Positions 45,401 through 55,037 of a DNA stretch of 64,000 bases are shown one piece after another. Position 1 is the first letter of the stretch. Every line of letters starts with the position of its first letter. This DNA comes from Actinomycetes bacterium (GTDB lineage Bacteria > Actinomycetota > Actinomycetes > Actinomycetales > Microbacteriaceae): assembly GCA_029779645.1 (NCBI GenBank), contig JAKPAC010000042.1, forward strand, positions 1 through 64,000, given 5' to 3'. A program made the position numbers and the translations under genes. The notes beneath the pieces are model-generated. The model saw nothing but the letters and a program-made list of their open reading frames with translations, was not told where the DNA came from and made no database searches.

Positions 45401-47275
45401 ATGACGAAGCCGCAAGACGCAGGCAGGGCAGCGGGCGAGATGGCCGACGCCGACCTCGTGCTGCGCGCACGGTCGGGCAGCCGCGACGCCTTCGGCGAGC
45501 TGTGGCGAAGGCACCACCGCTCCGGGCTCACCGTCGCGCGCAACATCACGTCGTCGATCGACGCCGACGACCTCGTGCAGGAGGCCTACACCCGCATCTT
45601 CCAGGCGCTGCAGCGCGGCGGCGGCCCCACCGGCTCGTTTCGGGCGTACCTGTTCACCAGCATCCGCAACACGGCCGCGGGATGGGGCCGGGCGCGCAGG
45701 GAGTCGAACCTCGACGAGCTCGAGCAGGTCGCCGACCCGAGCACCAGCGCGGAGGCCGCCGAGGCGGCCCTGGACCGTGGTCTCACCCACCGCGCCTTCC
45801 GCAGCCTGCCGACCCGCTGGCAGGAGGTGCTCTGGTACACCGAGATCGAGCGGATGAAGCCCGCCGAGATCGCCCCGCTGCTCGGGCTCAAGGCCACCGC
45901 CGTCGCCCAGCTGAGCTTCCGTGCCCGCGAGGGGCTGCGCGCGGCCTGGATCCAGGCGCACCTGCAGAGCGTCGCCGACGGCTCCGAGCACCAGTGGACC
46001 ATCGAGCGCCTCGGCGCATATGCCCGAGGCGGTCTCGGCACCCGCGACCGCGGACGCCTCGAAGCCCACCTCGCCGAATGCGCGCGGTGCTCGATCGTGG
46101 CGAGCGAGGCGAAGGAGGTCGGCTCGCGGCTGGCCATGGTGCTGCTGCCGCTCACCCTCGGCGCGGTCGGCGCCGCCGGGTACCTCGCCGCGCTGCAGGG
46201 CGGCGGTGCGCCGCTCACGGTCGCGCTCGCCGCAATGCCCTCCGCGGTGACGGAGGGCGCCGTGACCGTCGGCGCGGCACCCGCGATGGGGCTCGCAGGC
46301 GCGGGCGTGGGCGTGGGCGGCGCGAGCACAGGACTCGGCACCGGAACGGCGGCGGGCGTGTCGGCCGCCGCGGGTGCCGCGGGTGTGGCCGCCGCCTCCG
46401 CGGGCGGCATGCTCTCTGGCATCGGCGGAACCATCGCTCTGGCGGCGGCGGGCGTCGTGCTCACCGGCGGCATCGCGACCGCGGCCATCCTGCCGGGCGT
46501 GCTCGACGACGCGAACGCGTCGACGATCGCCTCGGCATCGGATACCGCGAGAGCCCCGATGGGGCCCCTGCCTGACGAGCCCGGCCTGCTCCCCGACGCC
46601 CCCTCGCCGTCGGCGCTGCCGCCCTCGGGGCTCGAACAGATCGTGCTGCCCACGAGCCCGCCGGCGACGACGGCACCGCCCCGGCCGACCACCCCCACAC
46701 CGACGCCCCCGCCGGGCGACACCGTCGAGCCGCCGCCGACCCCAACGCCCGACCCCACGCCGACCCCAACGCCCGACCCCACGCCGGAGCCGACCCCCGA
46801 GCCGACCCCGGACCCCGCGCCGCCGATCCCGACCGGCGCGCCGCTGATCGAGGGCGCACGCCTGGCCTGGGTCGGCCCCTCCGAGTTCCTCGTCACGATC
46901 CGGCTCTCGGGGGCGCCCGGGACGCAGTTCGACCTGCTCTACTTTCCGAGTCCCCACCTCACCGACGACACCCGCGACGTCCGGGCGGGCGGCACCATCG
47001 CCGACGACGGCACCGCGCGCATCGAGCTGCGCATGCAGCTCTCCGACGTGATGCTCGGCTCGCTCCGCCCGCAGTACATCGCGGGCGATGCGCTGGGCGA
47101 GCTCGGCGAGCCCGTGAGCCTGATCCACGGCGTCCCCGACCCCGTCGAGCCGGGCGGCGAGCCGCCGGCCACCGACGCGGGCCTGCTCCCGCCCGCAGAG
47201 TCGACACCGGCGCCCGCCGAGGGGGCCGAGACGGCGGCACCGGATGCCGCGCCTGAGGGTAGCCTGTCGGAGTGA
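45401..47275 (+). CDS. ECF sigma factor fused to ZAS zinc finger, membrane segments and Pro-rich exported tail
   Basis: A 624-residue multidomain protein. Residues ~20-95 are sigma region 2 (DAFGELWRRHHRSGLTVARNI, DADDLVQEAYTRIFQAL) and ~130-185 region 4 (FRSLPTRWQEVLWYTEIERM, AEIAPLLGLKATAVAQLSFRAREGL). A zinc anti-sigma motif H-x3-C-x2-C (HLAECARC, 223-230) follows, then hydrophobic segments (about 245-266 and 341-367), a Pro/Thr-rich region (about 398-477) with an exact 24-bp duplication, and a C-terminal domain of unknown fold. It looks like a sigma factor carrying its own membrane-anchored anti-sigma. ATG at 45401 has CAGGAGCGAG upstream. Overlaps purU by GTGA. Confidence 0.88.
   Translation: MTKPQDAGRAAGEMADADLVLRARSGSRDAFGELWRRHHRSGLTVARNITSSIDADDLVQEAYTRIFQALQRGGGPTGSFRAYLFTSIRNTAAGWGRARRESNLDELEQVADPSTSAEAAEAALDRGLTHRAFRSLPTRWQEVLWYTEIERMKPAEIAPLLGLKATAVAQLSFRAREGLRAAWIQAHLQSVADGSEHQWTIERLGAYARGGLGTRDRGRLEAHLAECARCSIVASEAKEVGSRLAMVLLPLTLGAVGAAGYLAALQGGGAPLTVALAAMPSAVTEGAVTVGAAPAMGLAGAGVGVGGASTGLGTGTAAGVSAAAGAAGVAAASAGGMLSGIGGTIALAAAGVVLTGGIATAAILPGVLDDANASTIASASDTARAPMGPLPDEPGLLPDAPSPSALPPSGLEQIVLPTSPPATTAPPRPTTPTPTPPPGDTVEPPPTPTPDPTPTPTPDPTPEPTPEPTPDPAPPIPTGAPLIEGARLAWVGPSEFLVTIRLSGAPGTQFDLLYFPSPHLTDDTRDVRAGGTIADDGTARIELRMQLSDVMLGSLRPQYIAGDALGELGEPVSLIHGVPDPVEPGGEPPATDAGLLPPAESTPAPAEGAETAAPDAAPEGSLSE
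46736..46783 (+). repeat. 24-bp tandem duplication in the Pro-rich region
   Basis: Two exact copies of a 24-bp unit (46736-46759, 46760-46783) encode PTPTPDPT twice; further degenerate PEPT units follow. Likely site of length variation. Confidence 0.9.
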
Positions 47276-48144
47276 CTGAGCTCGATTCGCAGGACCCCAT
47301 GACCCACTGGGTCATCACGATCGTGTGCCCCGACATGCCCGGCATCGTGCACGCCGTCAGCGGCGCGATCGTGGCCTCCGGCGGCGACATCACCGAGAGC
47401 CAGCAGTTCTCGAGCGCCGACACCGGCCGCTTCTTCATGCGTCTGCAGGTGCGCAGCCGGTCGACGCGCGAGCAGTTCCTCGCCGAGCTCGGGCCCGTGG
47501 CATCCCGCTACCAGATGACCGTCACCCTCGATGTGGTCGACCGCCCGCTGCGCACGCTGCTGCTGGCGAGCACCGCCGCGCACTGCATCAACGACCTCCT
47601 GTTCCGCGCACGCGCCGACCAGCTCTCGATCGATGTGCCGCTCGTGCTCTCCAACCACGAGGTGCTGCGCGACATCGTCGATTTCTACGGCGTGCCCTTC
47701 GAGACCCTGCCGACGCGGGATGCCGCGGCCAAGGCGGCGTTCGAAGAACGGATCGTCGAGCTCGTCGACGAGCACGACATCGAGCTGGTCGTGCTCGCCC
47801 GCTACATGCAGATCCTCTCCCCCGAGCTGTGCGAGCGGCTCGCGGGGCGCGCGATCAACATCCACCATTCCTTCCTGCCCGGGTTCAAGGGCGCGAACCC
47901 CTACCGCCAGGCGCACGCCCGCGGCGTGAAGCTGATCGGCGCCACAGCCCACTTCGTCACGAGCGACCTGGACGAGGGCCCGATCATCGAGCAGAACGTC
48001 GTGCGGGTGGATCACAGTCGCACCCCCGAGCAGCTCATCGCGATCGGCCAGGACGAAGAGAGCCGCACCCTCCGTCAGGCGGTCACCTGGTTCGCCGAGC
48101 ACCGCGTGCTCCTCGACGGCGCGCGCACCATCATCTTCCGGTAG
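47272..48144 (+). CDS. purU: Formyltetrahydrofolate deformylase PurU
   Basis: Hydrolyses 10-formyl-THF to THF and formate, balancing one-carbon pools and supplying formate. The 290 residues have an N-terminal ACT domain (WVITIVCPDMPGIVHAVSGAI) and a formyltransferase-like domain with VLARYMQILSPEL, INIHHSFLPGFKGANPY (catalytic N-x-H) and GATAHFVTSDLDEGPII (catalytic D). GTG start overlaps the sigma-factor stop by four bases. It is close to glyA-folD, whose products it counterbalances. Confidence 0.96.
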   Translation: MTELDSQDPMTHWVITIVCPDMPGIVHAVSGAIVASGGDITESQQFSSADTGRFFMRLQVRSRSTREQFLAELGPVASRYQMTVTLDVVDRPLRTLLLASTAAHCINDLLFRARADQLSIDVPLVLSNHEVLRDIVDFYGVPFETLPTRDAAAKAAFEERIVELVDEHDIELVVLARYMQILSPELCERLAGRAINIHHSFLPGFKGANPYRQAHARGVKLIGATAHFVTSDLDEGPIIEQNVVRVDHSRTPEQLIAIGQDEESRTLRQAVTWFAEHRVLLDGARTIIFR

Positions 48145-48199
48145 CCGCCGTCGCCGCCGGCCGCACCTCGCGGGGCCGGTCGAGCCGCGCGGCCTCGCT

Positions 48200-48205
48200 T
48201 ACACT
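48200..48205 (+). promoter_or_regulatory. -10 element TACACT, leaderless DUF2568 gene
   Basis: TACACT-N7-ATG; the spacer also contains GGAAGG. Confidence 0.5.
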
Positions 48206-48212
48206 GGAAGGC

Positions 48213-48584
48213 ATGTCTGAAGCATCCACCACGCAGCCCGGCCGTCAGAAGGCGACGGTGTCGCCGCTCGACATCGTTCGACTCATCGTCGAGGTCGCAC
48301 TGGTGTTCAGCCTCGGCTTCTGGGGGTTCGTGGCCTGGGCGTTCCCGTGGAACATCGCCGCCGGCATCCTCGCCCCGGCGCTCGCGATCCTGATCTGGGC
48401 ACTGTTCCTCTCGCCCCGCGCGGTGTTCGCCGTGCACCCGTTCGTGCGCACGGTCATCGAGCTGGTGCTCTACGCCACCGCGACGCTCGCGTGGTGGAGC
48501 CTCGGTCAGACGTGGATCGGCGTCGCCTTCGCCGTCGTCGCCACGATCACCGGGCTGCTCATCGGCCGCCGCAGGTTCCAGTAG
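48213..48584 (+). CDS. YrdB/DUF2568 family membrane protein
   Basis: A 123-residue membrane protein with four hydrophobic helices (about 20-40, 45-65, 75-95 and 100-118). The pattern LIVEVALVFSLGFWGFVAWAF and WNIAAGILAPALAILIWALFLSPRA resembles the small YrdB-like family. No function is known. Stands between purU and a convergent membrane gene. Confidence 0.75.
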   Translation: MSEASTTQPGRQKATVSPLDIVRLIVEVALVFSLGFWGFVAWAFPWNIAAGILAPALAILIWALFLSPRAVFAVHPFVRTVIELVLYATATLAWWSLGQTWIGVAFAVVATITGLLIGRRRFQ

Positions 48585-48608
48585 CGGGCGGACGGCGCAG
48601 GCCCGACC

Positions 48609-49250
48609 TCACTCGTCGCGCGCGGCCTGTGCGGCGCGCGGTGAGGCGAGCATCAGTGTGAGGCCCAGCGTCGAGGTGAGCAGGGCGATCGCCACCTGAG
48701 TGACGACCAGCACATCGGGGCCGCTGAGCGCCAGCCCCCCGCGCGCCTGCAGCACCACCCGCACGAGCACCTGCAGCGCGACCACGCAGGCGAGCGCGAC
48801 CAGCGGCAGCCAGCGCAGCGCACCCCGCACCGCGCCCGCACGCGCGATCACGAGCGATGCCACCACCGCAGCGGCGAGCTGCAGCAGCACCACGCCATCG
48901 GACAGACCGGTGACCGCATCGCGCAGATGCGGAGAGATCGAGGGGAACAGCTCGACGATGGCCGCCTGCACGATGTCGAGCGCCGCGAGCACGAACATCG
49001 CGGTCATGCCGAGCCCGGACCGCGCGACGAGGCTGCCCTGCCGCCGCACCCCGAGCGCGAGGATCACCACGCCGAGCGCGAACGCTGTGGCGGCCATGAG
49101 GGTGACCGGTCCCGAGCCCACCATGGCGGTGAGCGGCAGTGCCTCGAGCATGCGCAGCAGCCCGCTCACGAGGATCGCGCTGCCGCCCCACAGCCACGCG
49201 CGGGTGGCCGGGTTGAGCGTCGTCGTCGACGCCGCCGCGCGCACGCTCAT
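48609..49250 (-). CDS. Integral membrane protein of unknown function
   Basis: A 213-residue protein with about six hydrophobic helices, starting MSVRAAASTTTLNPATRAWL. No charged motif within the helices and no known family recognised. GGAGG stands eight bases before the ATG. Lies downstream of nagB in the same direction, 70 bp away. Confidence 0.72.
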   Translation of the reverse strand: MSVRAAASTTTLNPATRAWLWGGSAILVSGLLRMLEALPLTAMVGSGPVTLMAATAFALGVVILALGVRRQGSLVARSGLGMTAMFVLAALDIVQAAIVELFPSISPHLRDAVTGLSDGVVLLQLAAAVVASLVIARAGAVRGALRWLPLVALACVVALQVLVRVVLQARGGLALSGPDVLVVTQVAIALLTSTLGLTLMLASPRAAQAARDE

Positions 49251-49320
49251 CGCGGCGACCTCCGCGCTCCGGCGTCACCGCTGTGGCCGGCCCGCGCCGC
49301 GGGGCACGGGCAGCCGCCGC

Positions 49321-50100
49321 TCACAGGCCCTGCCAGGCGGGCTTGTTCGCGTACGCGTAGCGGTAGTACTCGGCGTTGCGCAGCTGGCCGGCGGCGGCCT
49401 CGTCGACCACGATGGTGACGTGCGGATGCATCTGCAGCACGGAGGCCGGGATGCTCGCCGTGAGCGGCCCCTCGATCGCGGCCTGGACGACGGCGGCCTT
49501 GGCCGAGCCGAATGCGAGCAGGACGAGGTGGCGGGCACGCAGGATCGTGCCGAGCCCCTGCGTGATGCTGTGGCTCGGGACCTCGTCGATCGACGAGAAG
49601 AAGCGCGCGTTGTCTTCGCGGGTCTGCTGAGCCAGGGTCTTCACGCGGGTGAGTGACGCGAACGATGAGCCGGGTTCGTTGAAGCCGATGTGCCCGTCGC
49701 CGCCGATGCCCAGCAGCTGCAGGTCGATCCCGCCGGCCGTGCGGATCTGCGCCTCGTAGTCGCTCCCGGCGGTGCGCAGGTGCGCGACGTCGCCGCGCGG
49801 CACGTGCACGAGCGCGGGGGTGAGTCCCATGGGCTCGACGACCTCGCGCGTGATGACGGCCCGGTAGCTCTGCGGGTGGGATGCCGGCAGCCCCGCATAC
49901 TCGTCGAGCGCGAAGCCCTGCACCTGCGAGGCATCCACCTCGTTGATGCGTGCCGCGATCGCCCGATAGACGGGCGAGGGCGTCGAGCCGGTCGCCAGGC
50001 CGAGCACCGCGCGGGGCTTGCGCCCGATGAGGTCGATCACGGCGTCGGCGACCAGCGTGGCGGCGTCGTCGGGCGTCGGAACGATCACAACTTCTGCCAT
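49321..50100 (-). CDS. nagB: Glucosamine-6-phosphate deaminase NagB
   Basis: Converts glucosamine-6-phosphate to fructose-6-phosphate and ammonia. The 259 residues contain LGLATGSTPSPVYRAI (phosphate binding), FALDEYAGLPASHPQSY (catalytic Asp), GIGGDGHIGFNEPGSSF (catalytic His and Glu) and SITQGLGTIL. A strong AGGAGG precedes the ATG. No nagA or transporter adjoins it. 6-phosphogluconolactonase is a related fold but lacks the LDEY block. Confidence 0.95.
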   Translation of the reverse strand: MAEVVIVPTPDDAATLVADAVIDLIGRKPRAVLGLATGSTPSPVYRAIAARINEVDASQVQGFALDEYAGLPASHPQSYRAVITREVVEPMGLTPALVHVPRGDVAHLRTAGSDYEAQIRTAGGIDLQLLGIGGDGHIGFNEPGSSFASLTRVKTLAQQTREDNARFFSSIDEVPSHSITQGLGTILRARHLVLLAFGSAKAAVVQAAIEGPLTASIPASVLQMHPHVTIVVDEAAAGQLRNAEYYRYAYANKPAWQGL

Positions 50101-50314
50101 GCGGCACCTCCTGAAAGACCACGGTTCAGAGCCTCCGCGCCGCGGTCAATGCTATCCAATGCCCGGCCGCGTCCCCCGTCAGGCCGCCGCCGCGCGGTTC
50201 GCGACTGCATCCTCGTTACACTCGGGGTCAGCGCGCGCACAGCCGCCGCCCGCCGGCGCCCCGCGTCGCGCCCACGACACCACCTCACGTTCACGCCCCA
50301 CCGGAGGCCCCCGC

Positions 50315-50758
50315 ATGCGTCGTCAGCTCACCGCCCTGTTCATCGCCGGCACCCTCGCGCTCGGCCTCGCGGCCTGCAGCAGCCCCGGGGCGACCGGCGG
50401 CGCGGGCTTCGGCGGCGGCCAGCGGCAGAGCGTCGCCGAGGCCTGCACCGCATTCGGTCAGGCCATCGCCGGCAGCCAGGATCTCGTGGGCGGGGCCCTG
50501 CGCGACGCCCAGACCGACCCGACGAAGACCGTCGAGGCGTTCGGCACGCTCGAGACCACCCTGGGCGACGCGTTCTCCGCCGTCTCCAACGCCGAGGTGT
50601 CGGCGCTCGGCGATTCGCTCCTCGACTCGCTGGGGGTGCTCGCCGACGCCGCGGAGGCCGTGATCGTCGATGGCGACACCGCGCGCGCCGCCGAGCTGAC
50701 CGAGGCCGGACGCGACTTCGCGCTGCGCATGCAGGAGCTGCAGGCCCTCTGCGGCTGA
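50315..50758 (+). CDS. Putative lipoprotein, helical
   Basis: A 147-residue exported protein with the lipobox LGLAAC (cysteine at about residue 21) and a Gly-rich linker, then an Ala-rich, probably all-helical domain with two cysteines (EACTAFGQ and QALCG) that could pair. No family recognised. GGAGG precedes the ATG. Lies upstream of an L,D-transpeptidase gene in the same direction, but 207 bp apart. Confidence 0.78.
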   Translation: MRRQLTALFIAGTLALGLAACSSPGATGGAGFGGGQRQSVAEACTAFGQAIAGSQDLVGGALRDAQTDPTKTVEAFGTLETTLGDAFSAVSNAEVSALGDSLLDSLGVLADAAEAVIVDGDTARAAELTEAGRDFALRMQELQALCG

Positions 50759-50965
50759 GCCTGGCGGCGCCGCGCGGGCGCGGTCGAACGGCGCGGCCGG
50801 TGCGGCCCGAGCGCGGCCCGAGCGCGCGAAGCGCGCCGGTCGTGACCGGACCGTTGCCATGCGAGGGCTCGGATGCCATCGCCCGGCCGCGAGGCCCATC
50901 TACAATTGAGTGCGTGGCGGCGGCAATGCGCCGGCCGCGACCTGAATCCTTGGGGGAGGCATTCC

Positions 50966-52522
50966 GTGACCGATCTGGCCACACCCGCGACGGGCGACGA
51001 CGCCGCGCCGACGCTCGGCGCGCCCACGGGCGCCGAGGTCGGCGCCTCGACGGTCGACGCCACGGCGGATGCCGCCACCGACGCCGCGGACGACACGACT
51101 GCGGGGAGCACGCCCTCCGACGGCACGTCTGCTGACAGCACCGACACGCCGCTGGCCTGGGGCCCCGCCCCCGAGCGCGCGCGCCACCCGTGGCGCCGCG
51201 GCCTCCTCATCGGCGTGCCGGTCGCCGCCGTGCTCGCCGCCGCCTGGTACTTCGGCACCACCCTCATCGCGCCCGGCATGGTCGTCGGCAACGTGCCGGT
51301 CGGGGGGCTCACCGTCGACGCGGCCACCGCCAAGATCAACGCGGCCGTCGCCGACACCGCCCTCGTGCTTCGCGTCGACGGCGCCGAGGCCACCGTGACG
51401 GGCAGCGACCTCGGCGCGCACGTCGACGCGCGCCCGCTCGCCGCGCGCGCACTCGCCGCGCACCCGCTCTGGAACGTCACCAGCTGGTTCCCCGACGCCG
51501 GACCCACCCTGCGCCCCGCGCTCGACGCCGAGCTGGCCGGGGGCGCCCTGCGCGGCGCGTTCCCGGAGCTGTACGTCGCCCCGGTCGACGCCGGCGTCGA
51601 GTACGCGCCCGAGGCCGTGGGCTTCGTCGCCGTCGACGGCGTGGACGGCTGGGGCGTGCCGCAGGTCGAGGTGCGCGCCGCGCTGCTTGCCGCGCTCAAC
51701 GACGCCGAGCCGGCCGACCACGCCGAGATCGCGCCCGCGGCGATCGTTCCCGACATCCCGAGCCGCGCCGCGCACAGCCGCGCGAGCGTGCTCAACGGCA
51801 TGCTCGACACGATCGGCTTCTACGTGGGCAGCGAGCGGGTGGCGCCGATCGATCGCGCCACCGCGGCTTCCTGGATCGCCGTCGAGCCCGACCCGTCCGC
51901 AGGCATCATCCGCTTCGCCGTCGACGGCTCCGCCCTCCCCGCGATCGTCGAGGGCCTGCCCGCGCAGGTGAACCGCGATGCGGTCGACACCCAGCAGGTC
52001 GTGAACTCGGCCGGCGACGTGCTGCGCACGATCGCCGAGGGCACCACCGGGATCGCGCTGACCGGCACCGAGGGCGTCGCCGACGCGTTCGCGGCACAGC
52101 TGAACAACGGCGTCGCGGCCTACCAGCTCGACGTGACCGAGACCCCGTTCGGCGTCGCGAATCTGCATCGGCGCATCGAGGTCAACGTGAGCACCCAGCG
52201 CACGATTCTCTACGAGAACGACCAGGTCGTGCGCTCATGGTCGGTCTCGACCGGCCTGCCGGGGCACGACACCAACCTCGGCAACTTCAAGGTCTACGCG
52301 CACGTGCGCATCCAAGACATGGGCAGCGAGGCCGCGGGCTACCTGACGAAGGACGTGCCCTGGGTGAGCTACTTCAACGGCGACGAGGCGTTCCACGGCG
52401 CATACTGGCACAACAACTTCGGCAACCGGATGAGCCACGGCTGCGTGAACATGCGCATCCCCGAGGCCAAGTTCGTCTACGAGTGGGCGCCGATCGGCAC
52501 CGAGGTCTGGGTGCACCGGTAG
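50966..52522 (+). CDS. L,D-transpeptidase with YkuD catalytic domain
   Basis: Cell-wall enzyme that makes 3-3 peptide cross-links. The 518 residues start with an acidic Ala/Thr-rich cytoplasmic tail (1-~75), one transmembrane helix (~78-98), two peptidoglycan-binding-4-type repeats (~110-380, with VDARPLAARALA and VNRDAVDTQQVVNSAG) and a YkuD domain (~393-518) with FHGAYWHNNFGNRMSHGCVN, holding catalytic His and Cys in SHGCVN. GTG start; GGGGGAGG stands six bases before it. Confidence 0.94.
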   Translation: MTDLATPATGDDAAPTLGAPTGAEVGASTVDATADAATDAADDTTAGSTPSDGTSADSTDTPLAWGPAPERARHPWRRGLLIGVPVAAVLAAAWYFGTTLIAPGMVVGNVPVGGLTVDAATAKINAAVADTALVLRVDGAEATVTGSDLGAHVDARPLAARALAAHPLWNVTSWFPDAGPTLRPALDAELAGGALRGAFPELYVAPVDAGVEYAPEAVGFVAVDGVDGWGVPQVEVRAALLAALNDAEPADHAEIAPAAIVPDIPSRAAHSRASVLNGMLDTIGFYVGSERVAPIDRATAASWIAVEPDPSAGIIRFAVDGSALPAIVEGLPAQVNRDAVDTQQVVNSAGDVLRTIAEGTTGIALTGTEGVADAFAAQLNNGVAAYQLDVTETPFGVANLHRRIEVNVSTQRTILYENDQVVRSWSVSTGLPGHDTNLGNFKVYAHVRIQDMGSEAAGYLTKDVPWVSYFNGDEAFHGAYWHNNFGNRMSHGCVNMRIPEAKFVYEWAPIGTEVWVHR

Positions 52523-52575
52523 TCGCCGGTCCCACCCGCGAACACACCGCGACGAACAGCCGCGACGAACAGACA

Positions 52576-52610
52576 GGCGGGGTGGATGCGTCAGCCGCAT
52601 CCACCCCGCC
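52576..52610. terminator. Bidirectional terminator between L,D-transpeptidase gene and icd
   Basis: GGCGGGGTGGATGCG / CGCATCCACCCCGCC is a perfect 15-bp stem with a TCAGC loop between convergent genes. Confidence 0.88.
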
Positions 52611-52628
52611 TCGTCGTTCCGCTCGGGC

Positions 52629-54851
52629 TTACGCCTTGATGCCGGCGATGATCTCGTTGAACGTCGCCGACGGCCGCATGATCGCGCTCACGAGCTCCTC
52701 GTTCGGGCGGTAGTAGCCGCCGATGTCGACGGGCGAGCCCTGCACGGCGATGAGCTCTGCGACGATCTTGTCCTCGTTCGCGGCGAGCGCGGCCGCCACG
52801 GGGGCGAAGCGCGCGGCCAGCTCGGGATCGCTCGTCTGCGCGGCGAGCTCCTGCGCCCAGTACAGGGCGAGGTAGAAGTGGCTGCCTCGGTTGTCGATCG
52901 TGCCGAGCTTGCGGCCGGGCGAGCGGTCGTTCTCGAGGAACGAGCCCGTCGCGGCGTCGAGCGTGTCGGCGAGCACCTGCGCCCGGGCGTTGCCGGTGAA
53001 GGTCGAGAGGTGCTCGAGCGAGGCGGCCAGCGCGAAGAACTCGCCCAGCGAGTCCCAGCGCAGGTAGTTCTCCTCGAGCAGCTGCTGCACGTGCTTGGGG
53101 GCCGAGCCGCCGGCGCCCGTCTCGAAGAGCCCGCCGCCCGCGAGCAGGGGCACGATCGAGAGCATCTTGGCGCTCGTGCCGACCTCGAGGATCGGGAACA
53201 GGTCAGTGAGGTAGTCGCGCAGCACGTTGCCCGTGACCGAGATCGTGTCGAGGCCCTCGCGCAGCCGGTCGAGCGTGTACTGGGTCGCCGCCTCGGGATC
53301 CAGGATCTCGATGGTCAGGCCCTCGGTGTCGTGGCCCTCGAGATACGTGCGCACCTTGCCGATGAGCGTGGCGTCGTGCGAGCGTGCCGGGTCGAGCCAG
53401 AACACGGCGGGCACGCCGGTGGCGCGCGCGCGCGTGACCGCGAGCTTCACCCAGTCGCGCACCGCGATGTCTTTCGTCTGCGTGCCGCGCCAGATGTCGC
53501 CGGTGCGCACCTCGTGCGCCAGGAGCACCTCGCCAGCCTGATTGACGACCTGCACCGTGCCGGGGCCGGTGATCTCGAACGTCTTGTCGTGGCTGCCGTA
53601 CTCCTCGGCGGCCTGCGCCATGAGGCCGACGTTCGGCACCGAGCCGATCGTCGCCGGGTCGAGCGGCCCCTTGGCGACGACGTCTTCGATGACGGTCTGG
53701 AACACGCCCGCGTACGACGAATCCGGAATCACGGCGAGCGTGTCGTCTTCGGCGCCGTCGACGCCCCAGAGCTTGCCGCCGTTGCGGATCAGCGCCGGCA
53801 TCGAGGCATCCACGATGACGTCGGAGGGCACGTGCAGGTTCGTGATGCCGCGGTCGGAGTTGACGTACGACAGGCGCGGGCCCCGCTGCAGCGCGGCGGC
53901 GAACGCGGCCGCGATCTCGTCGCCGCCCGGCACCTCGTCGAGCCCGGCGAGGATCGCGCCCAGCCCGTCGTTCGGGGTCAGCCCGGCCTCGGCGATCGCG
54001 TCGCCGTAGCGCGCGAACACATCAGCGAAGTACGCCTTGACGACGTGACCGAAGATGATCGGGTCCGACACCTTCATCATGGTGGCCTTCAGGTGCACCG
54101 AGTAGAGCACGTCGGCCTCGGCGGCCTCGCGCAGGGTCTCGAGCAGGAACGCGTCGAGCGCCGCGGCCGAGAGGAAGGTCGCGTCGACGATCTCGTTGGG
54201 CAGCACCTTCAGGCTCTGCTTCAGCACCGTGACCGTGCCGTCCTGCGCGACGTGCTGAATCGTCAGCACGTCATCGCTGACGATCACCACCGACTGCTCG
54301 TTGGCCTTGAAGTCGTCGTGCCCGAGCGTCGCGACGTGCGTGCGCGAGCCCTTCGCGAAGGGCTTGTTGGTGTGCGGGTGCTTTCGCGCGTACTGCTTCA
54401 CCGAGAGGGGCGCACGGCGATCGCTGTTGCCCTCGCGCAGCACCGGATTGACCGCCGACCCCTTGATGCGGTCGTAGCGGGCGCGGACGTCCTTCTCCTC
54501 GAGCGACTCGGGCTCGTCGGGGTAGGCGGGAATGTTGTAGCCGTCGTGCTGCAGCTCGGCGATGGCGGCCTTCAGCTGCGGGATCGAGGCCGAGATGTTG
54601 GGCAGCTTGATGATGTTCGCGGTGGGCAGCGTCGCCAGGCCGCCGAGCTCGGCGAGCGCGTCGCCGACCTGCTGCTCGGGGCTGAGCTTCTGCGGGAATG
54701 CGGCCAGCACACGACCCGCGAGCGAGATGTCACGCGTCTCGACATCCACCTCTGCCGGAGCCGTGAATGCCTTCACGATCGGCAGGAACGAAGAGGTCGC
54801 AAGTGCGGGCGCTTCGTCCGTGTGGGTGTAAACGATCTTCGAGTGAGTCAC
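52629..54851 (-). CDS. icd: Monomeric NADP-dependent isocitrate dehydrogenase
   Basis: TCA-cycle enzyme making 2-oxoglutarate, CO2 and NADPH; the ~80-kDa monomeric class (IDH-II). The 740 residues show [70 protein letters not shown] and [20 protein letters not shown] at 54851 was chosen because family proteins begin at this point and GGAGA is correctly placed; the ATG at 54866 overlaps that ribosome site. Confidence 0.96.
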   Translation of the reverse strand: MTHSKIVYTHTDEAPALATSSFLPIVKAFTAPAEVDVETRDISLAGRVLAAFPQKLSPEQQVGDALAELGGLATLPTANIIKLPNISASIPQLKAAIAELQHDGYNIPAYPDEPESLEEKDVRARYDRIKGSAVNPVLREGNSDRRAPLSVKQYARKHPHTNKPFAKGSRTHVATLGHDDFKANEQSVVIVSDDVLTIQHVAQDGTVTVLKQSLKVLPNEIVDATFLSAAALDAFLLETLREAAEADVLYSVHLKATMMKVSDPIIFGHVVKAYFADVFARYGDAIAEAGLTPNDGLGAILAGLDEVPGGDEIAAAFAAALQRGPRLSYVNSDRGITNLHVPSDVIVDASMPALIRNGGKLWGVDGAEDDTLAVIPDSSYAGVFQTVIEDVVAKGPLDPATIGSVPNVGLMAQAAEEYGSHDKTFEITGPGTVQVVNQAGEVLLAHEVRTGDIWRGTQTKDIAVRDWVKLAVTRARATGVPAVFWLDPARSHDATLIGKVRTYLEGHDTEGLTIEILDPEAATQYTLDRLREGLDTISVTGNVLRDYLTDLFPILEVGTSAKMLSIVPLLAGGGLFETGAGGSAPKHVQQLLEENYLRWDSLGEFFALAASLEHLSTFTGNARAQVLADTLDAATGSFLENDRSPGRKLGTIDNRGSHFYLALYWAQELAAQTSDPELAARFAPVAAALAANEDKIVAELIAVQGSPVDIGGYYRPNEELVSAIMRPSATFNEIIAGIKA

Positions 54852-54869
54852 GTGTGTAATCTCCATTCG

Positions 54870-54925
54870 GGTCGTGTTATAGGGTATCGCACCCCCGAAG
54901 TATCTCGATATCAAGAGAGCTTGTG
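54870..54925 (-). promoter_or_regulatory. AT-rich promoter region of icd
   Basis: On the minus strand TTGATATCGAGATAC and CCCTATAACA stand out from the GC-rich background; TATAAC is a likely -10. Exact -35 not resolved. Confidence 0.45.
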
Positions 54926-55025
54926 AGGATGTCGCCGCCCCGTGTTCCGCCCGCGTTCCGCGCCCGCGATGCGCCGAGGCATCCACCGCCGCGGCCGAGG
55001 CCACCAAACGGGAATCGTTCCGGGT

Positions 55026-55031
55026 TAGCCT
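55026..55031 (+). promoter_or_regulatory. -10 element TAGCCT, leaderless GNAT gene
   Basis: TAGCCT-N6-ATG. Confidence 0.6.
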
Positions 55032-55037
55032 GGTTCC

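Noticed and set aside
45099..45404. Possible 102-residue gene before the sigma factor
   Set aside because: Low-complexity, Pro/Arg-rich translation, no ribosome site, and it runs over the sigma-gene leader.
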